A stretch of DNA of 64,000 nucleotides from Isoetes taiwanensis. Its lineage: Eukaryota; Streptophyta; Lycopodiopsida; Isoetales; Isoetaceae. The stretch is from the NCBI GenBank assembly GCA_021234155.1, contig JAJEKV010000040.1, positions 7,935,161-7,999,160 on the forward strand, in the 5' to 3' direction. The notes under the pieces are model-generated. The model ran no database searches and was not told the DNA's origin. It saw nothing but the letters and a program-made list of their open reading frames with translations. Both the position numbers and the translations under genes were made by a program. Below, piece by piece: positions 33,971-46,228 of this stretch (position 1 is its first letter; each line of letters begins with the position of its first letter).

Positions 33971-35739
33971 AACATTCACACAGAACACAAAGTTGTAGAA
34001 GAATCCATGGCATATTTTGTGTGCTCTATGATTGGTGAAAACACATTAAGTACCATGCCTTTACAGCATGCCTTTACATATCAAAGGAATTTTCCAGATA
34101 GTTTTGTAAAGGCATTGAATTTTCTAAAAGGGTACACGAAGCAATATTGTCTTGTCTTATTGCCAGAGACATACTCAAGGGCTTGTGGTACTTAGGGGCA
34201 CACTGAGAATCTGCATCTTTGATTCCCTGAGAATCTGCAAACAGGTCCACCTGCTTAGACGTTTCAGGGAATTCCCCACACAATAATGGACACTTCTGAT
34301 TCTGGTAAAGACATCACAACTGGAATTCCTAGATCGGAAGTCTCTCTAATAGATGGATTCAGTGGGACCTAGCATTAAAACAATCAGTAATATCCCAAAA
34401 AAAATTATATTAGTCTACATGTCATTGCATGATCTATAAGAGAGACATTATCAAATAAGAAAATATGCAGCGAAAATGCAAGTACAAGCTTATCGTCATG
34501 TGTCATCCATGAAAGGTATCAAATGAAATTTGCAGTCCTAAAATACGTGCCTACAATGCAACCACCAGCCTGTTGTTCATCTGTTGTTCGACCTGTGTAC
34601 TGCTTGTGGATGCTAGATAAAACAATGACTACCCAGAAGTATAAAAGACTACTCTTTTTACAATTTGCAAAATGCGTCGCCTATATTTCAGAAGTTCAAA
34701 ATGCAGATAGCAGTAAGACAGTAGTTTACTTCCCAAGAAAATCAATGCCCAACTTTGTTGCATAGAAGTCATAATAGGCTGCACTGAAATCATCAACAGC
34801 CTCAATCATCAATCGCACACCATAAATACAATAATCCTACGTCAAGATAAATGCAATCAGAATAAATGTTGTATGCCGAGATAGAAGTTCATGCACTATC
34901 CAAAACCCAAACCCCATATTATGGCCTAAAATAAACCAGTATATAAAAGGAGTAACGTTTCAGCTTTGTTCTAATTATATTGCACACATAAATATGGGTG
35001 GTTTTGCAATGCCCGAGTTAATGCTAAACTTAAGGAATGGTAGATTTAAGGGTATGGGTTTAAGGCGAATATGTTCTCTCTGCGAAATAAAACGGGTCAT
35101 ATGATCTGTCATGGTAAACAAGGTAGCAAGTGGGTATAGAAACTGTTTTGTACGACTTCTTATTTAGTCGATTCACTTAGTGACTACCTATAAAACACCT
35201 AAGAAATATGCAATGGTTGAAAGGGAAAAGGGATACATAGAACGGTAGCATTAAAAATGATGCTGCATTAGGATTAAGCATCATAGGGTGGACCTACATC
35301 CTCGTACACATAGGATGCAGAGAAAACGAGGCACGTTGTACAGATCGTCACGATTTTCAAATAAACAAAACAATATGTAACCTAGGAACATGGCACGTCT
35401 AACCTACAACCTGAACTACATAGTTGGTAGTCATTTTAAGAATCTGTTATCACAAGTAAATAATGCTCAATAAGATTTCCGAAAATAAAGATCATTTACA
35501 ATTGAATCTTCTTTCCGCAGCCTTCCCTCCTCAGAGTCCGTTATTAACATAGATAAAGCTAGAAGCTTCATCAATCATATAATGAAATAATTTCCATGCA
35601 AGTGGAGCCCCCGACTGCAGAGACTTGTATTCGCATCTTTGTATAATGGATCATATATTAGCTCCCATTATAGAAAATTATCTCGCACAGAGAACTGGTT
35701 TAATTCTCGAACTTAGACGAGAATCATAAGGACGAGCTA
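33971..35739. other. Intergenic, nothing recognised
   Basis: Several 60-80 codon frames (34007-34195, 34523-34765) lack recognisable motifs. No RNA gene or repeat was recognised. Confidence 0.45.
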
Positions 35740-37594
35740 GTGTTTGTCGCCTTTGGGACACCAATCTCACAAGTATTCACTTTGGCCGCAAAGCGCAGGT
35801 GAACATAATGACTCGTGTGAGGATTTAGAATCGGAGAAATGGTCACAAACATCGGTGTCTTTGAATCGCCTCCCGGACATGGCTGAAAATGATATTAACC
35901 CCAAGTTATAATGATTGTAGGAAAATAGATAAGAGAATGAAAACATACTTGAAGCAAGTACGTAAGTTTTGAATTTCGATAAGGTATGTAATCGTTCTTT
36001 ATTCGCAATGGCAGCAATTACATCACCCAAACTTGCTAAGCTCTTATTAATTGCCCGCATTCAGAAATGCAAAAAACACCGGTTGAGAAAGAGCCGGAAA
36101 TATAATCCGAAAATGACTAACCTGTGGTCTCCTTCAATCGATCACCAGAGATCCACTACGAGAAAGGCGCCACTTCCCGCCCGGATCTATTAGGTTCAAA
36201 GATTCCATGGACCTCTTGCTCAAGCATACCCTATTATAAAACCACAAACCATTTAGGTCACAACAAACTCCATGGCATGAAAGAATTATGAATTCCTACC
36301 TCGTTGACCCCGTGAGATGCGCAATGTAAATACACAATGGCTTCGAGATGATTGTTCATTAATTGCCGCTTTTCCCCACAGATCTATAAAACAAGCACTA
36401 AAACAATTGCTTTTGATGTATATTAAACCGCACCTTAAATGAAATTCATACCGCTTCTGGTAGCACGCGTTAACTTGATGAAGAGACCTCATCCCGCTTG
36501 CTTACATCAACCAAGGTTAGGTCTGTAACACTGGTGTTGCCATTCTGGTCATGCTTAACTTGATGTTGTTTAACTGGTGTTCCGCTTTCACTATTAGAGT
36601 TGCGTCCCGGTGCCAGGAGGTGCCTTATTTGCTCATTGTAAATCTCCAACATAGATGCCTGCATATACGATTCCAACAAAATATTGGATACATGTCGAAT
36701 TTATAATCTAACTTTTTATATCCAAAACTCGCATTTCAAGTTCCATCCACGAGAGGTGAACTCCTGGCTAGACTTGAAAATTTGTTCCAAAGATCTCGGA
36801 ATCACCCCTCGTTGCCCTGCAACGAGACAAAACAAAACAAAACAAGAATGATACCTTGTATCCATCAAGGGCGCTCTGAACGAGCTGAGAAATCTCTGTA
36901 AAGATTGATTCTTGTCCAGCCTCCGGACCAAATACCTTGTCAAACGAGAACAAGTGTTTCGACCTATCAAATCAAACAATCAACCCCCCGATTAATGATG
37001 AAGACTTCATAATATAGTTGCTTAAGACAAAACACATACCTTGTGCAGGAAGAACCTCCGGACCTCGGCCAAGCAGTCTCATTTGAAGTAGGATATTGAA
37101 TCACCTTGCTATCACTTTCAGATTCCTCATCTTCTGGCAACAGAGGACGCACTCGACAAAAGACTCTGATATTGCCTTTTAGTTCCTGCACAATAGGTTT
37201 AAGAAGGGCTTATCACTTGCACAGGGTAAACAAGCCATGCGAAACAAATCCTGCGTCCTTCAGAGAAGGCAAACAAACTAATAGCTTGACAATGATAATA
37301 AGCACCTGGATTGTATTATGTAGCTTCTTCCTAATGAGGTCTCCTTCGCGTATTCTAATATCAGCTTCAGCAAGGCGTTTTGTTAGCTCTTCAATTTTCA
37401 ACTTCTGTTCTACCCCTTCGGACCTTTCCATCAACATTGTAGTTTCCATAATCTGCAAAAATAAACTATAGATCAATTTATCATTCCATGTCATCAAATG
37501 TCAGACAAAAGAGTTGACCTTTATTTTGTGAGTCGCAATATGAAGCTCCTGCTTGAGAGCTTTAACGTTTTCACTCTGAGATGTATAGCATTGC
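35740..37594 (-). pseudogene. Kinesin-14 (ATK/KIN-14) gene fragment without the P-loop exon
   Basis: Minus-strand exon remnants with introns: 37594-37518 and 37452-37306 (neck coiled coil, RIREGDLIRKKLHNTIQ), 37185-37040 ([20 protein letters not shown]), 36963-36855 ([16 protein letters not shown]), 36816-36727 ([17 protein letters not shown]), 36658-36476 ([33 protein letters not shown]), about 36385-36300 (INEQSSRSHCVFTLRIS), about 36215-36130 (LNLIDPGGKWRLSRSGS), about 36050-35950 (AINKSLASLGDVIAAIANKE) and about 35885-35745 (PCPGGDSKTPMFVTISP, LRFAAKVNTCEIG). The neck-then-motor order and the [12 protein letters not shown] start mark a minus-end-directed kinesin-14. The exon with FAYGQTGSGKT is gone: only 38 bp separate DGYK from the GVIPRS exon. 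At least four frameshifts follow. The N-terminal tail is also absent. Not functional. Confidence 0.88.
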
Positions 37595-37799
37595 TGCAAG
37601 TCCAAAGGCATTACAACCCGAGTTAATGCAATCGCAAGAATCGATACATAGAGAACCGTAAGATATCAGATTTTCAGAGGAAATGTGTAGCATTACTGCA
37701 AGTTCAAAGGCATTACAACTTCAAAGTTAATGCCTTACTGCATATATGCACAAAACATATAGAACCAGGTGAGTTTTGCAAAGAAAATCCCCACCCAAA

Positions 37800-39090
37800 C
37801 ATCTCTTTACTGATAAAATAAATATTAAGCTATGCCACTGCTTCGTCCCCTCAGATGATGTCATAGTACAATACGAACCTGAAAGCCTCAGCTGCTGAGA
37901 GATTGAGATTTGAGCAGCACCAGTACCAGGAGGCATGTCAACGACCATCACGCCAAGCTTCCCCATGCCACTCCAATTGCACTTATCACCTACAAATCGA
38001 CTTTTCAAATTTCGTGTGCTTATACATCAACCAAATCCAATCAAGTCCAAAGATTTGACATGCAAGAGTAATATTGAACTCGCAGAATTGACTCTCTCAC
38101 ATGTTTCGACCTATCTTCTACAATCTGAAAATTATCATAGATTTACCGGTTGCATATAAGAGTACATCTATTTTATGTGCTAATATTGCCTTACAAATTA
38201 CCATAAAGAAGTAACATGAAAATCGATGTCTTTCTTAGTTTTTGATATAAATGCATACCACTTCTAATTTGTTCTTTTTCCATTCATTACTGATTTTGGA
38301 GTAATTTTAAACTTGTAAGCAGCCCATTCTCGCAATGCAATTTAAAAATTGCTATACACGCACTAAGATAAAACCGTAATCGTGAGTACAAACATACCAT
38401 AGGTCCTCTCCAAACAACCGGAGAATCTTTGTCGACCGAGAAAGCCCATGGACATACAACGAACTCCATAATTCTCCAAGGGTATCATTCTTGACTCTGC
38501 AGTTTGAAGGATATATATAATCTTCTTTTCCATAATAATAAAAAATAGCATATATGTACGAAATCATTGAATGGACCATTTCAAGTCAAACAAAGACTTT
38601 TGAATCCACAATGAGAGGTTGGCCATTAAGTTTCATTAGTGTTGGGATTTGAAGGACCATATCGTCTGCATCTAAAATTCCCACTCTAAGGCCACAATGC
38701 ATAGCCATTGCAACCGCCAAATTCATTGTTGTAAGCAACGCGAAAAATGTCGATAAAGAAAGGTTATCCTAGGCATCATATTACGCACCCTAATTTAGAA
38801 TTCGATATTTTTTAAATTTGTATGTGTACAACCCAAATTTTTCAAGTTTCTTGGTTCAAAAATATTGATGCCTTCACCGCAGAGTCTCATCAGAGAGAAA
38901 GCCAACAAATAAACTCATACCTTTGTCAGATTGGACTTTCCGACTCCACCCTTGCCGATGCTACAAAGAATTATATGATCAACCCGAAGTAAGCTCAGGG
39001 CCGTTAAAGGGGCCTTCACCTTTCCGGGTACATTAGCATAAAAGCAAGGCTTCTGCCAACGACACCACGTTACTGCATCACCAGAAAGAA
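37800..39090 (-). pseudogene. Fragment of an IND1/INDH-type (Mrp/NBP35 family) Fe-S P-loop protein gene
   Basis: Minus-strand remnants: about 39060-38921 (SLLRVDHIILCSIGKGGVGK, the deviant Walker A of the Mrp/MinD group), about 38731-38594 (NLAVAMAMHCGLRVGILDAD), 38496-38398 (RMIPLENYGVRCMSMGF, then one frame away SVDKDSPVVWRGPM) and about 37985-37879 (LGVMVVDMPPGTGAAQISIS, Walker B region). This order is that of the mitochondrial assembly factor for complex I iron-sulfur clusters (IND1), and VENYGVxCMSMGFL and VVWRGPM favour it over NBP35. An acceptor AG before the second exon is missing, there is a frameshift in the third, and the CxxC-bearing C-terminal half is absent. It lies about 200 bp upstream of the kinesin fragment on the same strand. 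Confidence 0.8.
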
Positions 39091-39264
39091 GGCCACGCAT
39101 CATAAAAACCATGACAATTTAGGGTACGCCATCTCCGGCTCATCATCCTGCCGATGCTCTACTAAACTAACGACTCCAAATGTTCACCTCAAGGCTAGCT
39201 CCTAGACAAGCAAATGTATTTAGAACTGTGCCCATTCATAGCTGCATGCAGAGTCGGCAGAATC

Positions 39265-39420
39265 AAACTTCCGGTTAGCCGGTATGCACAGCAGCCGCCT
39301 GGCAGCAGGTTTTTAGCAGTTTTTCGCATATTCTAGGTATATGCTAGTATATACCATGAATATGCCAAAAACCCACATAAACAAGGGATTGCCCCCCTAG
39401 GGGCAACCCAAAAAAACTCA
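39265..39420 (-). repeat. Dispersed repeat B copy at the SWC6 promoter
   Basis: GCATATTCTAGGTATATGC, CCCACATAAACAAGGG and GCCCCCCTAGGGGCAACCC follow in reverse orientation, and TTAGCCGGTATGCA on the left matches the distal part of the family. Its end lies only 54 bp before the start codon of the zinc-finger HIT gene. Confidence 0.85.
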
Positions 39421-39473
39421 GTTCCTTAGACAATGCTCGGTATTCCCAACCAAACGAATTGAGCTTCTGCGGG

Positions 39474-42400
39474 ATGGAGATGGACGACAGCCCACCAGGT
39501 GTGGCCCGACGATCGTCCACGCGTTCCAGACGTATCACAACAAGGGTTGAGGAAGCTCTTTTAGACCCAAATGCTCGATCGCAGGTTTGATGCACTCATC
39601 ATTCTTCCCTCCGATAATTAGAGTCCTTATTCTGCGTTGTTTTGCTTGCAGGCTGCGCGTGCAAGACTTGACGCACTTGAGAATGATAATGTTGTGGTTG
39701 ATGTCGTTGAGCCGGACGATGAAGAAGAAATCTTTCTGGCGGAGGATGATACTTGTAAGCTTTAAACCATTGAATAAGCTTCATATTGAATATGGTTATA
39801 TTATCTACTCTGAATCTGCACTGCAAACAAAGCCACATTGCCAAAGACTTCTTACCTGCTATGGCGTGACAAGCGAATCAAATTCATATTATAAGCATTG
39901 CATCATGATATGCCTGTAGACTTGAAAGACGGAAGTGAGTCTATATACACCTACAAAGTACTAGGTAGGGGTCCGAATTGGTGTTAAACTTCCAATGTGT
40001 AATATCATAGTGACCTGTTTTCTGAACTCCTGCAACATGTCAGAGAATAATTACCATTGACTGCAAGAACAATGATCTCGAGGGTGATGCATTTTTCTGT
40101 GAAAGGAAGAGCAAGAAATTATTGAAGAAAATTCCGCTTTGTAGTCAGGCTAATGAGGAAAACGGCATCCTAGAAATTAAAAAATACAGAATTGACATGA
40201 TAGGCTTGGTTTGAAATACATTCATCTTTACTAAATGTGCAGATTTGACATAAAAGAAGCTTCCATTCATGTCAATTATAGAGGTCTGTTTGGTGGGGGG
40301 TTCCGAGGTTAGGTTGTTATAATGAGGACCTAACAATACTTCTGTTGAGTTCCATCACTCGCAGATTCTTCCACGCTCTCTGCATTGAATCCTCTGTTAT
40401 CTGATCAGAAAGTCGAAGATGGAACAAGACGAATACAATTATGATACTTGCTTTGATGTCGTATAATCCAATAAATTGTTTCCATCAATCAAGCTTGTGG
40501 TTTGCATATACTCAACATTTGTTGACCGAAGTTTCACTAATGTCAAAAGAAAACTAAGGCATAGGGACATTAGATCCTCTTAGAAGAATAGAGAACAATA
40601 TGATCATGTTCATATAAGTGCAGAAGCAGGCCTCTCGTATGATTTTAAGAAATATACTAATAACAGCACTTGAAAATATGGATGGATGGAAGTACAAAAA
40701 ATAGGAGATTATCTCTCTTAGAAAACTAGAAAGAGTACTTCACTAGGTTGCTTATCAACATTTTCTGCCAAGTCAATTGCAGATGCTGAAAATCGATAAA
40801 AAGCAGTCCAAAGTTGTTCGTATGACATTCGGGGTCTACAAATTGACCATGTGGAATTGTTATAATGGCTAATTTCTGGTTCAAAAGATAAAAACAAACA
40901 GTCGTAAGAAAATGCTTTCAATGTTTGGAGACATTACGAGGAACATAAATGAACAGGCGCAAACTATAGTCCATGGACTTGGCGACTGCCAATGAGAAGA
41001 TGCCGTCCAGATTTACTTCTACAGACAAGGCACGTTAGCATGAAAATGAACAGCTTACTTCAGGGTACACATACACTACAAGTCTTGTGTGAAGAAGGGG
41101 TTTAATGAAGATGAACTGAGTAACCACGCATTCATCCAGATCTATTACTGTAGACAATGAAGAAACACACGTACATTATTAAGTGCTGTGCGACTCAGAA
41201 GGGGTTTCGTGAAGATGAACAGAGTACCATGCCTGAATGTGCAAACTTATGGAAATACTGAAACTATAAATTTATTAAATAACCATACCTTATTTCGAAA
41301 ACCAAATAACTCTATCTTGCATCTGTAGGAAGTTATTGGAGAGCCGCCATTGGCATAGCCAATGATCAAGAAAGTTGGACTTTTTGAAAGGCCAATTGTA
41401 GATATGTTGCTCAAAATGTCTGTTTTTGGAGGTTGGGTATCTGCACAAATGTTTGCAACTGAGCTTTATACAATGCAGTAATAACTCCCATCTTTCAATT
41501 TAATGGTCCCTCTCAATATATGATATAAGAATGCAAGAAGAGTATTATTTGTAACAATTGATAAAGTAGACATCGAGTAGGAAGGTCATTCTTCACCATA
41601 AGATTTGAGCGTATTCTTCATTCTTTTTTTAAAAAAGTGTTTCCCATCTGTAAGGTTCTTTGTTCTTTGAGGACTGTTACATGCTTTGGAACCGTTAACC
41701 CTGTTAATACATTCGAAGATGGTCCCATTAGGTTTATTATGCAATCCTGTGAAGCGAAAGACTGCCTCTTGTCTGTTAGAGTTTTGAAGCGAAAGACTGC
41801 CTCTTGTCTGTTAGAGTTTGGGCACGGACTCGTTATCTTAGTGACCAAACCTAATAAATCTATAGAGCTATTTCTTGATGCATTGCTATAGCCTTCACTT
41901 TGAAGATAAAATTCCCCAAAAGAGGCTCCTCATCTCAAGTGGACTCAAGCAATGGAACCAGATGCTGACATATTGTCCAGCTATATCAGACAAGGAGCAA
42001 AGATATGATAAAATCCCTGATCATGGATGCCCATCTTCCCCGACCGTGTTACTGCTCTCATTTTGCACCATAGAAAAGGAAGATATGAAAGGTGATAATT
42101 AACTAGTAAAGTGTGAGCTGAACCCATGACCAAAGGGCATATAAATGAATGTGCATGCCAAACACAGAAGCGGGCTCAAATTGCAGTTTAACATTGCCTT
42201 ATCTCTCTTATATGCCAGTTAACACTACCCATACAAATAAAGATGTCATAATTGTTTTGTCCTTTTATCTGCAGCAAAAACATCTGAAACCAGTTTTATT
42301 AAACTTCATATACTGGCATTATTTTTACAGTGTTCAGTCAGAAAAAGACTCCCAAGGGATCAAAGCGGAAGACGCGCCAATCAAAAGCCCTGGAACGGCT

Positions 42401-42805
42401 TGGAAATACTAGGAAGGCACCAAGAAGTTTTCTGGAGGTTCTTCAAGATGTACGTAATTATGGCTTATATGCTGTAACCTCTCATATCTTTCCAAAATTT
42501 GTGACATCTTATCTAAAACACCTATCACCTCTAGATTTGATTTAGCTCACATATTTATGCGATGGGAAATCTGGTATTTAGTGCTGATTTGTAATTTACA
42601 GGCCAATTTGGACGCTTTGCCAGCGCATGTGCCAACATATTTCAGAGCTGCTGTCGGACCACCTAGCTCAAAGTCACGTCGGCAATTTTGTTCTGTTTGT
42701 GGATATATTAGCAGTTATACTTGCCCGCGATGTGGTGCCAGATTCTGTTCGTGCAGTTGCCAGATTATCCATAATGACACTCGATGTCAAAAGTTTGTCA
42801 GTTGA
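39474..42805 (+). CDS. SEF: SWR1-complex zinc-finger HIT subunit (SEF/SWC6, ZNHIT1 family)
   Basis: Four exons, 39474-39584, 39652-39754, 42331-42449 and 42602-42805, join in phase to 178 residues, close to the family length. The protein is a subunit of the nuclear SWR1 remodeller, which exchanges H2A for H2A.Z. In plants this subunit (SERRATED LEAVES AND EARLY FLOWERING) restrains flowering. Seen here: an Arg/Ser-rich start, ARLDALENDN, an acidic stretch, KKTPKGSKRKTRQSKALER, KAPRSFLEVLQD, LPAHVPTYFRAAVGPPSS, and a C-terminal zf-HIT with ligands C141, C144, C152, C155, C160, C164, H168 and C173. The first of two nearby ATGs (39474, 39480) is used. Intron 2 is 2576 bp and holds a 35-bp tandem duplication and no recognised gene. 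The 5' end abuts a dispersed repeat. It looks intact. Confidence 0.92.
41751..41820. repeat. 35-bp tandem duplication in SWC6 intron 2
   Basis: GAAGCGAAAGACTGCCTCTT and the following 15 bases occur twice in a row (41751-41785, 41786-41820), with at most one difference. Confidence 0.95.
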
Positions 42806-43838
42806 TTTTTTTTTGTGACACAGGAGTATTGTGGCTATGCCCCATGAATGAGAAGGACAAAGATGGTTGAAGGTTGTGGAGTATCAGGTCATGTCTGAAG
42901 AGAAGTGGCTGATTGCAAAATCTATGCAGACCTAGTGTCTTAATGCAAGCCTTCCAAGTCTCCTCTCAACCAAAGATGTCATTTGTGGCTGCCTTTAGGA
43001 TTCAAAAGGAAGTTCTTCAGTTCTATGTATATTTTACCTCGGCATTTTGGGCTTTAAAACAGAAAGAATGCAAAGTTACTACTATAGAATGCAAAGAATA
43101 ATATAGTAGTTTAAAGTTTGGCTGCTTGTGTTTTTGAAACTTCTGATTGCATTCGGGAAGAAGTCTTAATTCCTGTGTAGGCATTTGAAGATGAACTCAA
43201 TGCGTTGGATGCAAAAAGTTCTTGCATTCAGTATGCAGTGTTCATCAGTAGTTACCCAATATGGTTAAGTGAAAAGCTCACCATCAACAATTGGTTGGAG
43301 CAAAATGTTAGTGCAGTGGGTGCTTCAGTCAGGATGCAGGTCACGAGGATGATTCTAGTTACGCACCCTGATGAGTATCACATCCATAATATTTGACATG
43401 AGAGAGGCCTACGTTACAAATGGTCTTTCCTTCTTCCTCCTCTCCCCCTGGGAATGCAACTTTTGTTTAGTCCATTAGGATTAAAACTATGTACCAATTC
43501 TGGCTGTTGCCAAGCAGATTCCACCATAAACCAACAAGAGTCACGTATTTTACAATAAGCATGGACAGAATAGAAGTGTCACAAACCTTTATAAAAAGAT
43601 TGTTATTTTACTTAGTGATAATAATACACATCATGTCACCGCTTACAAACAAACAAGGCTGACCTTTTGAATTGAAGAACGAAATCGTGGCTGATGAGTC
43701 TAGAACGTGCTAATTCTACTAAAAAATGCCACTGTAGCTCAGACCAGACGAGGCTGTCAGCTGTATGTTAGAGTTGCTGGGCCATATTATAACTATTTCA
43801 AAGGGGCACTGCTGACAGGCACGCGGTTTTACAATCAC
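42806..43838. other. Intergenic between SWC6 and phytocyanin
   Basis: It holds the 3' flank of SWC6 and the upstream region of the phytocyanin gene. Short frames at 42913-43101 and 43205-43396 show no motif. Confidence 0.5.
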
Positions 43839-43839
43839 G

Positions 43840-43849
43840 CTATAAAATA
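43840..43849 (+). promoter_or_regulatory. TATA box of the phytocyanin gene
   Basis: CTATAAAATA lies about 75-80 bp before the ATG at 43923, a normal distance for a plant core promoter plus a short leader. Confidence 0.6.
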
Positions 43850-43922
43850 CTCATAGATATTCATACTGTGACTTCTGAAGCCAGACTCTTGTGCGCATAA
43901 TTCCTTGCCAGATCTCGAAAAA

Positions 43923-44836
43923 ATGGAGCAGTCGAGTCTCAGGCGCCAGGGAAGAAGCCGTGCATTTTTTCTTCTTTTATTCTTGTCCATTCTGGAGCTC
44001 TGCGTTGCCACACAGTACCCAATTCAGTGGAATCTGGGGAACTCAGACTATGGATCATCCAATTCTTACAAAACAGGGGACAGTTTATGTAAGTATAAGA
44101 CAAATCATATGCTGCGTGGTTGCTTGATGAGAAATATGTGCATAAATGAAAAATGTATGTTGGATTTGCAGTGTTTAAGTACGATTCCACCCACAATGTC
44201 CTTTCTGTCTCCAAATCGGACTACCAGGCATGCAGCAGTTCCAGCCCTTTGAGCAGCTATTCAGATGGTAATACTTTGATCACTCTTTCAAGCCCAGGCA
44301 CTTATTATTTCATTTGTGGAATACCGGGCCACTGTGCAGCTGGGATGAAATTCTCTGTTGATGTGCTTTCATCCTCACCCTCAACCCCTCCCCCCACCTC
44401 ATCCCCTCCACCCTCACCCTCAACCTCATCCCCGCCGCCGATCTATTCCGCGCCCCCAGCCTCACCCCCAGCCTCATCCCCGCCTCCCGTCCCCCCACCC
44501 TCGACCTCATACCCTCCCCCTCCAAAGGCTACCCCTCCTTCCACTCCTAGCCCAACACCCCCTCCTTCTTACCACCAAGAACCCACCCCATCTCCCTACT
44601 CACCATCACCATCACCCTCACCCTCATCATCGTCCTCGCCTTCACCATCACCAACCTATGCACCTCCCCCAAGTACACCCACCACTGGTGAGCCTATACC
44701 TTCACCTCCTCCTACCCCCACAACTGGAGCACCTGGGCCTTCACCTGCTCTCACGTCTGCTGCTTCTACTATCTTGGGGAGCATTTCTGGAGTTGTTCTG
44801 ACTTGCATGCTAGCAAGTCTCATTGTTCATGGCTAG
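43923..44836 (+). CDS. Uclacyanin-like phytocyanin with arabinogalactan-type tail
   Basis: Two exons, 43923-44088 and 44172-44836, join in phase 1 to 276 residues. The single intron sits inside the copper domain, as is usual for phytocyanins. Parts: a signal peptide (about 1-36, FFLLLFLSILELCVA); a plastocyanin-like domain (about 37-125) with all four type I copper ligands, His63 (DSTHNV), Cys104 and His109 (FICGIPGHC), and Met114, so uclacyanin type rather than stellacyanin (Gln) or a copper-less ENOD-like protein; a disulfide pair C76-C110; a Pro/Ser/Thr-rich stretch of about 120 residues (SPPP, SPSPSP) suited to arabinogalactan glycosylation; and a C-terminal hydrophobic segment (SISGVVLTCMLASLIV) fitting a GPI anchor. 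It probably acts as an electron-transfer or copper protein at the outer plasma membrane. No defects seen. Confidence 0.92.
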
Positions 44837-46228
44837 GCTTTTTGAGGTGAAGGATTGATTCTTTTGACACATGTACTCATATGGTTCATTATCAATGACT
44901 TGATATGTTTTCTTGTGGTACCTGTTGTTCTTTCTTTCTGCATTAGAATTTTAAGAAATAGACACTGGCAAAATTATGTATATTTACAAATTAGATTAGG
45001 TAATTCATCGGCTCCCTTTGTGAAAGTCTAACATATATTGTTTGAATTGGATATATGTTAAATTTAAAGTGGAAACGGAAATATAATCCTCTCTCTCATT
45101 TTTGTGTATCTGGTACATGCTTTACGATTCTAGCATGTTTAAACCCGCAAAATTTCGCTAAGTCCACAAAAACATTGGTGAATAAAGTTTGTCATCTTTC
45201 AAAGAAAAGAAAACAAGGTGCTGCGCACGGAGGGTTGCCTTTCGGTGGCTCGAGAGTGTGTTTTCATGTTTCTTGCTGTCGTTTCGTTTCATGGTTCTTG
45301 TTGGGTCATTTGATGTGTTTGGGGTTATTAATGGTTTGAAAGGGGGGTTTTGTTTTGTGTTGTTTTAGTTTCCTTTGTTTATGAATTGTGCATGGACCAA
45401 GCCTATTTCTAGCATGGTGCTAATGACTTGAGATTCCTGACATGAGATTTTTATTATTCTTTTTGCCTGCAGCGTTACATACTTTGTAGGAAGATGCGTT
45501 ATTTGTTGTTTTTATGTTCTAAAGCATCAACAACAGTTCCAAGACCTCTACTTTATAGAAATCCTTGCGATCCATCATTGATAGGATAGAGTTAGTTGTC
45601 TAAGAAATGAAAACCATTTTGATACAGGAAACAATACAGTTAACATACCGCTAGCTGGATCGTATGCGCGCGACAACGAAAGTTTTTTGGTGAGGTCTTT
45701 TGGTTATTATATGGTTGCTGCAACAATATATAATTCAACAACATACATTTCCCGGGTTTATTATATTTTTACGAAAATTTTCCCTCCTTTATTATATTTT
45801 TACAAAAATTTTGTGACAACAGTGGACAATCAGTATCTCAAACTTTCATCTAGATACAACAATCTATGTGACTTCTATTGAACATAAATTTACAATTTTA
45901 TGTCCTGAAATAAACGTAATAACGGAATACATAGCTACAATGGTTCAAGACGATGCTGCACAATCATACTTATATATCTAACCAGCAGTCATACATAAAA
46001 CCATGGAAGTTGGGTCCTTATGAAGTTGAGTCATGATTGCAATGTCGATGTTCATCTTTCACAAAATGAGCTGTCCATTTCAATTGCACATCTAACTGCG
46101 ACATATAATATTTTGATAATGTAAACTGAGTATGGAAAAATCTCTAGAAGCTAGAGAACATATGTACACATGAGCACGTACCTTACTTCAAATCGTCTGA
46201 ATTTATCATTGTTTGATGGCATATCAGG
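44837..46228. other. Intergenic with one element-A arm
   Basis: It contains the phytocyanin 3' flank and, at 45212-45258, one arm of foldback element A. No gene was recognised. Confidence 0.5.
45212..45258 (+). repeat. Single arm of foldback element A
   Basis: AACAAGGTGCTGCGCACGGA followed by GGGTTGCC and CTCGAGAGTG match the right arm at 32934-32985. No inverted partner was found nearby. Confidence 0.75.

Noticed and set aside
44310-44801. Alternative frames (147 and 71 codons) through the Pro-rich part of the phytocyanin
   Set aside because: Shadows of the CC-rich SPPP-coding sequence. The phytocyanin frame has the copper domain, signal peptide and GPI tail.
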